This document shows positions 37,907-45,470 of a DNA stretch of 64,000 nucleotides, one piece after another; the stretch's first letter is position 1, and the number at the start of each line of letters is the position of its first letter. Below the pieces are notes generated by a model that saw only the letters and a list, made by a program, of their open reading frames with translations, made no database searches and was not told the origin of the DNA. The stretch spans positions 1-64,000 of the forward strand of contig JADFXG010000002.1 in the NCBI GenBank assembly GCA_015233895.1. The letters run 5' to 3'. Position numbers and translations under genes: made by a program. The stretch comes from Nitrospirota bacterium. Its GTDB lineage: Bacteria > Nitrospirota > Thermodesulfovibrionia > Thermodesulfovibrionales > Magnetobacteriaceae.

Positions 37907-38482
37907 TCAGTCTATATGATAGTTGTGCATTATTTTAGATAATGAAACTTTACTTTCCACCTCTTTAAAAGCCTTATGTACCTGTTTTAAAATAACATCG
38001 TATTCAGTAAACTTTGGCATGATGAGTTTCTTTTTTCTCTCAACTGAGTTTAAAGCATTCTGGATTTCATTAAACTTTGCAACCACTATTTCCTTGTCAT
38101 CCCTTACCTGAGAAAGCTCATCCCTGAGATGGTTTTTAACGCCAACAGTGTTTTGTAAATCCTCTTCCACTATTTTTATATTTCCCTTATAACGGTTTAT
38201 CTCCTCAATAATGCGATCCTTTTTGCTGTGTAAATCATCTATAGCACTGCCATAACCCTCCACCCTGGATTGCTCACGCTCAAACTCCTCTTTCGTCCTC
38301 TTTATGATAACTTCAAGTCCCTCGGTCTGTCCGGTAAGCGCTCTCAGCCTTTCTTTTAAAACAGCGTTTACTTTAGTCAGCTCTTCTTTACTTTTAGCAA
38401 GAATCTTTAGCTCGTCTATAAGTTCATGAACCTCTTCAAACACACTCTTTTCGGAATACATATCATCCATCAGTTCGTCCAT
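37907..38482 (-). CDS. Coiled-coil protein of the magnetosome cluster (Mad-like)
   Basis: 191 aa, nearly all predicted heptad helix after an acidic N-terminus (MDELMDDMYSEKSVFEEVHE). No membrane segment. It is the last of three consecutive coiled-coil genes. Long coiled-coil proteins (Mad23, Mad25, Mad26 group) are known from magnetosome clusters of Nitrospirota and Desulfobacterota with bullet-shaped crystals; I cannot say which, if any, this is. A 172-bp gap to the VWA gene start shows no gene. Confidence 0.7.
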   Translation of the reverse strand: MDELMDDMYSEKSVFEEVHELIDELKILAKSKEELTKVNAVLKERLRALTGQTEGLEVIIKRTKEEFEREQSRVEGYGSAIDDLHSKKDRIIEEINRYKGNIKIVEEDLQNTVGVKNHLRDELSQVRDDKEIVVAKFNEIQNALNSVERKKKLIMPKFTEYDVILKQVHKAFKEVESKVSLSKIMHNYHID

Positions 38483-38493
38483 GGCTCTTTCAC

Positions 38494-39210
38494 CTAACCC
38501 TGAGTCTCATCGTAGCCAGCAAACTTTGCATCCATGCAGTCACGGTATTTCTTTTGTAAATCAGCTATTTTACCCAGATTGATAATCCTCTCGCCCTCCA
38601 AAACATTCACCCGGCGCACTGAAGACTCTAACTTACCGGCAAATCTTTCCAGCTTTGACTCTAAAAATCCAATGTCGCCAACAAGGTCAGCCTTTTCGCT
38701 CTCAAGCTCTGAAATCCGCATCTTTGCCAACTCAAGCTCTTTAACAGCCCTTTCAGTTTTCACTTTTAAGTCATGAATTGAAACCTGTGCTGCGTTTCTT
38801 TCATTAACCATATACTCCACCTCGGCCATCAACTGGCTCTTGGCCGGAGTTTCCTCACGCATTTGCTCAATCAGCGCCTCACGCTCCGCTTTTTCAAGCC
38901 TGAGCTCTGATATTACACCTTTTGCGCTTTCAATATCACGCACCAGTGCCGCATTGATGGAAAGCACCTCGTTTAACTCTGCCTCCATTTTTACCAAAGA
39001 GACCACTATTTCCTTTACCGTGTTCCCAATGTTAGGTGAGGCTATATCTTCATTAAGCAGCTTGAATATGTTTAACTCTTTCGTCTTAAAAAATCTCTTT
39101 GCTACCGGACTCATTAAAGCGTCCCCGCCATTTTCAACAGTTACATCATTACTGTGGGCATCTGTTTCGCTCCTCTGCTCTGGCTCCTCTGACAAGTATA
39201 AGTTCTCCAT
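38494..39210 (-). CDS. Coiled-coil protein of the magnetosome cluster (Mad-like)
   Basis: 238 aa. An acidic, probably disordered N-terminus (about 1-40) precedes a helical segment FFKTKELNIFKLLNEDIASP and a long coiled coil (about 65-225) rich in Glu, Lys and Leu (LEAEK/ISELESEKADL pattern). No cysteine pair or membrane helix. It lies 4 bp after the previous coiled-coil gene and 11 bp before the next, so the three are one translational block. Confidence 0.7.
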   Translation of the reverse strand: MENLYLSEEPEQRSETDAHSNDVTVENGGDALMSPVAKRFFKTKELNIFKLLNEDIASPNIGNTVKEIVVSLVKMEAELNEVLSINAALVRDIESAKGVISELRLEKAEREALIEQMREETPAKSQLMAEVEYMVNERNAAQVSIHDLKVKTERAVKELELAKMRISELESEKADLVGDIGFLESKLERFAGKLESSVRRVNVLEGERIINLGKIADLQKKYRDCMDAKFAGYDETQG

Positions 39211-39214
39211 GGTT

Positions 39215-39844
39215 TCACCTTTTATAATATTTTATTTTAAAATTTCTCTCCACTGTCCTTATCCCTGAGTGAAGACCTTGCAATGCGTCGGCAGTCCACT
39301 TAAGCCGTTCGTGAAGAAACTCCAGGTCTTTGTGCTTGCTTGAAATCTTTTGTTCTGCCTCTTCTGTCTTATCTTTGAAAGTCTCAATCTCCCCTTTTGT
39401 AAAATCAAGCTCTATGAGGCTTGCACCTATGTCGTTTATTTCTTTGTTGAGTTTATCCGATAACGTATTGTACTTTTCCATCAACTTAACCTTTTCTGAC
39501 TCTAAGAACTTTATTTCAGAAGCTAATCTGTTTTCCTCAGAAAGCGGCGGCAGGTTTTTCCTCTTTATCGCTTTAATCTTCTCGTCGTACTTTTTAGCCT
39601 CTTTCTCTTTTACTAAAACCTCATATTCAAGTTTTTTGATTTCCTTTTCCATATTGTAGTTCATGTCTTCAAGAGTCTCAACCTCTTTAGCAAGTTCCTT
39701 CTTCTCACTGCCAAGGCTTTCCGAATAAGCGTTTAGCTCCTCCTGATTTTCAAGGATTTTAGCTATTGCGGCATCCCGGATACTCTCAGAGCTGAAATAA
39801 CCGTCATCAGACATTATGTCGTAGTTCTCTTCATCCATATCCAT
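39215..39844 (-). CDS. Coiled-coil protein of the magnetosome cluster (Mad-like)
   Basis: 209 aa. Acidic N-terminus (MDMDEENYDIMSDDGYFS), then an almost continuous coiled coil with a proline break near KRKNLPPLSEENR (about residue 95). The ATG lies one base after the stop of the HEAT gene; a second ATG two codons later has better spacing to the ribosome site. Same family type as its two downstream neighbours, sequence unrelated. Confidence 0.7.
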   Translation of the reverse strand: MDMDEENYDIMSDDGYFSSESIRDAAIAKILENQEELNAYSESLGSEKKELAKEVETLEDMNYNMEKEIKKLEYEVLVKEKEAKKYDEKIKAIKRKNLPPLSEENRLASEIKFLESEKVKLMEKYNTLSDKLNKEINDIGASLIELDFTKGEIETFKDKTEEAEQKISSKHKDLEFLHERLKWTADALQGLHSGIRTVERNFKIKYYKR

Positions 39845-39845
39845 C

Positions 39846-41153
39846 CTACATACCCTCTCCTGAAGTCTCTGATTGTTCGGCAGCTTTCACTGAAGCACCA
39901 TTAGAAACCGATTCGGCCACTAACGGGGACAACTCCAGCGTCTTTACCCCCTGCCACCATCTCCTTAACTTATCTATCTCCGATGCAAGCACATCCCCTG
40001 TGAGATCAACATTGAAAGACACATACTCGCCGGTTATTGTATTTATGGCTTCAAGCGCCTTTTCCCGTATGTCGCGTGATTCATCGGTAAGAGTGCGAAT
40101 AAGGGGTGAGACGGCTGACTTGTCTTTTATCGTTGAGAGGGCTGTTATGGCCGACTTTTTGACTCCCTCATCTCTGTCGTGAAGCGCTTGTACAAGGGCT
40201 GGAACAGTGTCTGAGGAGTCTCTCCAGCCAAGGAATGTGGCCGCTGTTTTTCTGACCTCCTGGTGTTCATCCTTAAGTGCATTTAGCAGCACCGGAATTG
40301 CGTTATCGTCTCCGGCAAGCTTGTAAAGCCCCCGCAAAGCTCCCACTCTCACTCTGAAATTTGAAAACCTCGCAGCCTCTTTTAAAAACGGGATAGCAGA
40401 AGTGTCGTCCAGATTTATAAGCGCATTTATTATGTCTGAAATAAGGTATGGATTTTTGTAGCCTGCAGCCTCTATCAGTATTGGCACGGCTGCCTTAAAC
40501 CCAAAGCGTCCAAGCTCAGACACCGCCATTATCTTTATTTCCATCTCAGAGTCAAGAATGTCCCCGGCAATTTTAGCAAATATCTCCCGTTCAGAGTCCG
40601 TTAAAAACTCCTTGCTCCTTATTGCACGCTGTATGGCTGCCTCTACGGAGGCCGCTACTTTGCTCTCATCCGGTTTACCTTTTTTATTTAACGAGCTGGT
40701 TGCAGATTTTGATTGGTGTCTCTGCGCCTCTTCCTGGTTTTCAAGCTCTTTGAGCTCTGCCTGTCGGGTTTTTAACCGCTCTATCTCACGTTCGTAGTCT
40801 TTAACCTGTCTGACAATCGCCCCTATGCTTTCCGATTCGGCATCCTCTCCCTCAGCACTAAGTCTCCCGACCTCAGCGTAGAGTTTCTTTACTTTACCCT
40901 CGTAATCTTTAATTTTAGCATCAAGGCTCTTTTTCTCACCCGGCTTTGTAAGTCTCAGAGAAGAGAACATATTGTCCGGAAACTTTGGCAGAGCTGGCAT
41001 TCTGGGCGTAATGTTGACCACAGAGTTTGCCGCTTTTGAGACAAGGTCTGCCGTTGTGTCGTACATGTTTAAAATAGCAGAGCCGCTTGCGTTTAACGCC
41101 CTTGCAAACCCATCAAGTATAGATGATTTCCCTTGTGTTGATTTATCGTCCAT
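39846..41153 (-). CDS. HEAT-repeat protein with the ALNASGSAI N-terminal module
   Basis: 435 aa. Residues about 12-48 (GFARALNASGSAILNMYDTT then ADLVSKAANSV) match the N-terminus of the soluble repeat protein at 32936-34570. A coiled coil follows (about 70-150), then five to six HEAT/PBS-lyase-like repeats (about 190-390; AVPILIEAAGYKNPYLISDI, AIPVLLNALKDEHQEVRKTA, AVSPLIRTLTDESRDIREKA). HEAT arrays bind partners. Position in the magnetosome cluster and the shared module suggest a role with the repeat proteins. RBS gggaggt. Confidence 0.78.
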   Translation of the reverse strand: MDDKSTQGKSSILDGFARALNASGSAILNMYDTTADLVSKAANSVVNITPRMPALPKFPDNMFSSLRLTKPGEKKSLDAKIKDYEGKVKKLYAEVGRLSAEGEDAESESIGAIVRQVKDYEREIERLKTRQAELKELENQEEAQRHQSKSATSSLNKKGKPDESKVAASVEAAIQRAIRSKEFLTDSEREIFAKIAGDILDSEMEIKIMAVSELGRFGFKAAVPILIEAAGYKNPYLISDIINALINLDDTSAIPFLKEAARFSNFRVRVGALRGLYKLAGDDNAIPVLLNALKDEHQEVRKTAATFLGWRDSSDTVPALVQALHDRDEGVKKSAITALSTIKDKSAVSPLIRTLTDESRDIREKALEAINTITGEYVSFNVDLTGDVLASEIDKLRRWWQGVKTLELSPLVAESVSNGASVKAAEQSETSGEGM

Positions 41154-41169
41154 TTAGTATATACCTCCC

Positions 41170-42075
41170 TTACCTGAGATTCAATAACAGTTTCAACGCC
41201 ATGAAAATTAACAGAAAAGCTATAATCTTTTTTATAACTTCACCATTGGTACGTTTTGCAGCCTTTGCGCCAAAAAGAGCGCCCAGTATTGTTCCAACTC
41301 CTATAAATATAGCGTAATCAAAGTCTATTGTGTGAAACCCTATAAAGGCCAGCACGCCAAAGAAACTGGTTATCACTATAATGAAGTGGCTGGTAGCGGC
41401 AGCAACGTGTATCGGTATGCCAATAAAGCCCATCAGCGGCACGTGCAGAAGGCCTCCGCCTATTCCCAAAAGCCCCGAAAGAATACCTACTATAAAACTT
41501 CCGCCAAACCCGACTGAAAGATCCGGCGCATACGTGTGCGTTTGCCCATATGAGTCGTAAAGCACTCGTTTTTTGGGACGCTCCAGGTTTTTTTCACAAA
41601 TCAGCGAAAAATCCTCCATAAATATCATACTGTAGGAAAGCGCTATTAATAAAACAGAAAATATTACAGAAAACACAAGAAAATTCAACGCTTGTGTCAG
41701 AAACGCTCCTATTATCACACCCACAACAGCTATCACTGAAAACTTCACTCCAAGCTCGTAATCTATTCGTTTTTGATCTATATAGGAAAACGTACCGGAA
41801 AGCGCATTTAAAAACACCACCGCAGTAGAAGTACCTATTGCGTGCTGTGGCGTAAACTTATAAAAAATCAACAGAATCGGCACCAGTAAAAATCCGCCGC
41901 CAGCCCCTATCATTGTGCCTAAAAATCCCACAAAAACCCCAACTACCACTACCTTAAGCACATCCAGAAATCCGTCAAGCGTCAGGTGCTGAGGCACCAC
42001 AAGCACCCTCGCACAGCCCGTGATAAGCATGATGAGCACAATAACCGCTGCTAATTTTAGTATCGTCTTTCTCAA
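41170..42075 (-). CDS. TauE/SafE-type membrane protein, MamO C-terminal-like
   Basis: 301 aa, eight to nine membrane helices. The two TauE halves are visible by FLGTMIGAGGGFLLVPILLI and LSGLLGIGGGLLHVPLMGF. In Alphaproteobacteria MamO fuses a protease-like domain to a TauE domain; in the Nitrospirota the TauE part is known as a separate protein (MamO-Cter). Here there is no protease domain. Overlaps the preceding coiled-coil gene by 4 nt (ATGA). Confidence 0.75.
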   Translation of the reverse strand: MRKTILKLAAVIVLIMLITGCARVLVVPQHLTLDGFLDVLKVVVVGVFVGFLGTMIGAGGGFLLVPILLIFYKFTPQHAIGTSTAVVFLNALSGTFSYIDQKRIDYELGVKFSVIAVVGVIIGAFLTQALNFLVFSVIFSVLLIALSYSMIFMEDFSLICEKNLERPKKRVLYDSYGQTHTYAPDLSVGFGGSFIVGILSGLLGIGGGLLHVPLMGFIGIPIHVAAATSHFIIVITSFFGVLAFIGFHTIDFDYAIFIGVGTILGALFGAKAAKRTNGEVIKKIIAFLLIFMALKLLLNLR

Positions 42076-43229
42076 GGCTGTAATAACTCACCAAAAATAT
42101 TTTTTATATCTAAAAGACAACTCTCATACCTATCCAATATGGATTTCAGAGCCTTATGGTTAAGCTGCAAAAACTCCTCTATTGGCACACTAAACTCTGT
42201 CAGCCGCTCTGTTACCCCTATTTCAAGCTCCCTGAGAGAGACCTCCTCTTTAAAAACCCTAAGCTCCTCCTGTTTTGCGTTATGTTCGTTTACGGTTTTT
42301 TCATAATCAGAGCCTACCATGCTGTATTGTTTTATCTGAAGTTCGGTTTGTTCAATTTTCTCTTCCTCTTCAGCCTTTGTGCTTTCAAGTACCGCGATTG
42401 CTTCTGTCATTGAATCCTTATTCGACAGGAGTTGTGCAACCGCCTTTTGTAACTCCTCTATAGTTTCATAGCCGGTTATCTCAGCTATCTCCTGTTCAAG
42501 ATGTTCTTTCTTTGTAGTAAAGTTTATGCGCCCTTGCTCAGCCTTATCACGTACTACCGTCCGTGCTGAAAGTATCTCTGCGCTTTTTGTTATTTCTTTG
42601 ATAGCCGTGTCGGCTGCTTTTTGAATTTCAGTTGTCGCTCTTTGTGCCTCATCCTTATACCGCTGTAGTTCTTTCATATTCTCAAAAGCCGGTATTACGG
42701 ATTTTTGAAAGGCAAGGATTTCACGTAATTGTGCTGTTTCAGCGGTTAGCTCATCAAACCTCTTTTGGGTCTCTGAAACTATATTTTCAGTACGGGTTTT
42801 CTCAGCAGATATTTTTTCGTGTGTCTGCTTAAGATGTTTAGCTTTGCCCTCAGATATGCTGACCTCTTTCTTAAGATTAAAAATCATAGCATCACGGTCT
42901 ATCAGCTCAGCGGCCTTCTGTTCAATATTAGAAAACTTTTCTATCTCCCGGTCTAAGTACTCTTTTTCTTTGGTAAGATGTGCAATTTGGCCATTCATCT
43001 CCGTGGAAAGCCTGTCGTGCTCTTTCAGGGATTTCACGGTTTCTTTGTTTTTAAGCTCTGCTCTTTCAATTCGCTCCTTATAGTAGTCCAGTTCTTTGGT
43101 AATTTCATGTATCTCGGCTTCTAAGTTAGCCTTACGCATTTTATGAACAACATTTTCGCCAAAAATCCCTATCAGCCGATGAATATCCTCTTTTGTATAG
43201 GTTATGTCCTGTTCCACGAACTTCCCCAT
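42072..43229 (-). CDS. Long coiled-coil protein of the magnetosome cluster (Mad-like)
   Basis: 385 aa, almost entirely Glu/Lys/Leu/Gln heptads (about residues 25-340) between an N-terminal YTKEDIHRLIGIFGENVVHK and a C-terminal helix ending in YESCLLDIKNIFGELLQP. Soluble. Its stop overlaps the TauE gene and it starts 2 bp after the next coiled-coil gene, so translation is coupled. Candidate structural partner of magnetosome chains by position only. Confidence 0.7.
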   Translation of the reverse strand: MGKFVEQDITYTKEDIHRLIGIFGENVVHKMRKANLEAEIHEITKELDYYKERIERAELKNKETVKSLKEHDRLSTEMNGQIAHLTKEKEYLDREIEKFSNIEQKAAELIDRDAMIFNLKKEVSISEGKAKHLKQTHEKISAEKTRTENIVSETQKRFDELTAETAQLREILAFQKSVIPAFENMKELQRYKDEAQRATTEIQKAADTAIKEITKSAEILSARTVVRDKAEQGRINFTTKKEHLEQEIAEITGYETIEELQKAVAQLLSNKDSMTEAIAVLESTKAEEEEKIEQTELQIKQYSMVGSDYEKTVNEHNAKQEELRVFKEEVSLRELEIGVTERLTEFSVPIEEFLQLNHKALKSILDRYESCLLDIKNIFGELLQP

Positions 43230-43231
43230 AG

Positions 43232-44296
43232 TTATATCCTCAATATATTTATAGTTTCTTCAAACAGCTTTTCCATCGTCTCTATTTCAGCCTCTATGTA
43301 CTTATTTTCCTGAAAATACGACTTAATCCCTTTAAAGACCCCCTCGTTGTCTCTGATAATTAACTCGATTCTCGCCTTTTCACGGTTCAGAGCGCCTATC
43401 TCATTGATAAAATCCTTCAACTCTCTTTTCAGATTTTCTGTCTGAAGTTTCTTCTCTTTGTTTTTTGCTTTTTCAGCTTCTAACTTAGATGTTAACTCCT
43501 CTTGTGTACTGTTCAGTGATTCAAGTGAGAACTCTATCGCCCTCTTTTTGGCTGCAAGCTCCGTTAATTCTGTTAATAAGGTCTCCTGCTGCTCAATATA
43601 CTCCTTAGACTCCTGACGCTTTTTCTCTAAAGATGCTAACTCTTTGGTTAATGACTCCACAGTGCTTCTAAGCTCAGGTAATATACTTTCGTCTTCACTA
43701 ATTTTTGCATTAACTGAAGTTGTCTCTTCAACTATATTGGCTTGTTTTTCAGTCAGAGCTTGAAGCTCCTTTTCCATCTCTGCTTTCTTAACAAATATAT
43801 CCGAAACATTTTTGATTTCTGAAATCTCAGAGGTAAGCGTGGCTTCCTCTTTCTCTAAGCCCGCAATATCTGACTTAAATGTCTCCAAACGCTCGGCACC
43901 ATAAGATATTACCTCGCCAAAACTGCTAATCTCAGCTTCATAGGTTTCTATGGATTTAACTGCATTTTCTGACCGTTCTTTTAACTCCCGTATTTCAGTC
44001 TCTTGTCTTGCATACTCCTCAGCAACCTTGCTCATAGAACCAATGGAGGACAGCCTCTTTCTATAGATAAACACATCGGTTTGAAGAGACTTAACCAGCT
44101 TTTCACGGGAGGAATTTTCCACCACAGCTTCTTTTATGCGTGTCTGTCCATTTTCATTATCAGCTATCAGGCTCAGGAGCTTTGCCATCAAGTCCTTTAG
44201 CTTAGCCTTGTACATGACACGATCCTGTATGAGCTCATCAGCCTCTTTTGAAAACATCTCAATATTCTGAAATTTTATCTGGTTTTGATTTTCCAT
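43232..44296 (-). CDS. Long coiled-coil protein of the magnetosome cluster (Mad-like)
   Basis: 354 aa. Starts MENQNQIKFQNIEMFSKEAD, then continuous coiled coil to the end (IEAEIETMEKLFEETINILR). The general build matches its neighbour at 42072-43229 (N-terminal short domain, C-terminal FEETINI/IFGELLQ ends), which suggests old duplication, but I see no clear sequence identity. It lies 1 bp after the shorter coiled-coil gene. Confidence 0.7.
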   Translation of the reverse strand: MENQNQIKFQNIEMFSKEADELIQDRVMYKAKLKDLMAKLLSLIADNENGQTRIKEAVVENSSREKLVKSLQTDVFIYRKRLSSIGSMSKVAEEYARQETEIRELKERSENAVKSIETYEAEISSFGEVISYGAERLETFKSDIAGLEKEEATLTSEISEIKNVSDIFVKKAEMEKELQALTEKQANIVEETTSVNAKISEDESILPELRSTVESLTKELASLEKKRQESKEYIEQQETLLTELTELAAKKRAIEFSLESLNSTQEELTSKLEAEKAKNKEKKLQTENLKRELKDFINEIGALNREKARIELIIRDNEGVFKGIKSYFQENKYIEAEIETMEKLFEETINILRI

Positions 44297-44297
44297 G

Positions 44298-44723
44298 TTA
44301 TATGCCCTGCATTAGCTTTTCCCATTGATCCTGAAGGCGGTTTAATTTCTCCTCAATGTTTTTCTTTTCCTCAAGTGCGGAGGAGAGCTCGGCCTCAGCG
44401 GTGGTAAGTTTGTGTGTTAAATCTTTAATCGTATTTTCAAGCCCCTCGACCTTTGATGTATCCATTATTACAGCTTTTAATTCCTTTTTCAGCTTTTCAT
44501 TTTCCAGCTCAAGGCGCTGAACCTGCTGTCCTTTTATAATGGTAATTATATTTTGCAGATTTTCATCAGACTGAGTCCTTACAGAAGCAAACACATTCCT
44601 CTTTTCATTTAAAACTGTCTCCATGTTTGTCACGGTATCGGCAAGCTTTTCCAGAAGAGCCAGCCTGTGGCTGTCATCCAAGGTTTTTATCTTAGTCTTT
44701 AATGCAGTTGCAGTATCCGACAT
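44298..44723 (-). CDS. Short coiled-coil protein of the magnetosome cluster
   Basis: 141 aa from the ATG at 44723, which has a gggagagagag ribosome site; the longer frame to 44774 would add 17 residues of no conserved type. Amphipathic helix at the start (MSDTATALKTKIKTLDDSHR), then coiled coil (about 60-140). First of the three-gene coiled-coil block behind mamQ. Confidence 0.65.
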   Translation of the reverse strand: MSDTATALKTKIKTLDDSHRLALLEKLADTVTNMETVLNEKRNVFASVRTQSDENLQNIITIIKGQQVQRLELENEKLKKELKAVIMDTSKVEGLENTIKDLTHKLTTAEAELSSALEEKKNIEEKLNRLQDQWEKLMQGI

Positions 44724-44776
44724 TTCTCTCTCTCTCCCTGTTCCGTTAATTTCTGTTTTACACAGTTTAACCACTA

Positions 44777-45469
44777 CTATTTAACCCCCGGAGTAGTCTT
44801 TGCCCTTACCACGGACTCAAAAACCGGCATTTCCTTAAATCTGAAAACGAGGTTAAATATATTACCCGGAAACATCTTTAATCTTGAGTTGTAATAGCTT
44901 GACACTTTGTTATAGGCAATTCTCATTTCCACTATTTTTGTCTCCGTGTCGGATAGCTCCTTTAGCAAAAGAGTGTATGCCTCGGAGGACTTAAGGATTG
45001 GATAGGCCTCAGCCACCGCTTGAAATTTAGACAGCACAGAAAGATCATCAGCCTTAAGCCCCTTAAGCTCTATCGTCTTGTCCAGGGATTTTACGGCAGC
45101 CCTTACGTCTGAGACATGGGTAAACACATTCTGCTCATAGTTCATGTACTTATTGGCTGTTGCAACAAGATTGGGAATCAGATCGTTTCTCCTTTGCAAC
45201 TGCGCCTCTATCTGAGCTCTTTCCATTACCACATTGAAGTAGTTTATTGTAAATGTATTGTAGTAATACACGGCTGCGGAAATAACAGCCATTGTAAGAG
45301 CAAAAATGGCTGTCTTAATAGCTGCCGGCTGCCGGCTCCACAGAGCCGCATATATTCTGCTAAGGCCATGTTTGTTTTTTAAAGCGATGTTTGGAGCTTG
45401 CTCTATAAGTCCAAGCTCCGACGCATACACTTTCTTCAGTATCTGATTAATCTGATCTCTGTCGTTCAT
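44777..45469 (-). CDS. mamQ: MamQ-like LemA-family protein (copy I)
   Basis: 230 aa. One membrane helix (about 52-70) precedes a LemA helical domain with RRNDLIPNLVATANKYMNYE, the central AYPILKSSEAYTLLLKELSD and TETKIVEMRIAYNKVSSYYN, then FPGNIFNLVFRFKEMPVFES. MamQ is needed for magnetosome vesicle formation in Magnetospirillum. It starts 1 bp after the mamE stop. The LemA signature is well kept, unlike in the second copy. Confidence 0.85.
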   Translation of the reverse strand: MNDRDQINQILKKVYASELGLIEQAPNIALKNKHGLSRIYAALWSRQPAAIKTAIFALTMAVISAAVYYYNTFTINYFNVVMERAQIEAQLQRRNDLIPNLVATANKYMNYEQNVFTHVSDVRAAVKSLDKTIELKGLKADDLSVLSKFQAVAEAYPILKSSEAYTLLLKELSDTETKIVEMRIAYNKVSSYYNSRLKMFPGNIFNLVFRFKEMPVFESVVRAKTTPGVK

Positions 45470-45470
45470 A

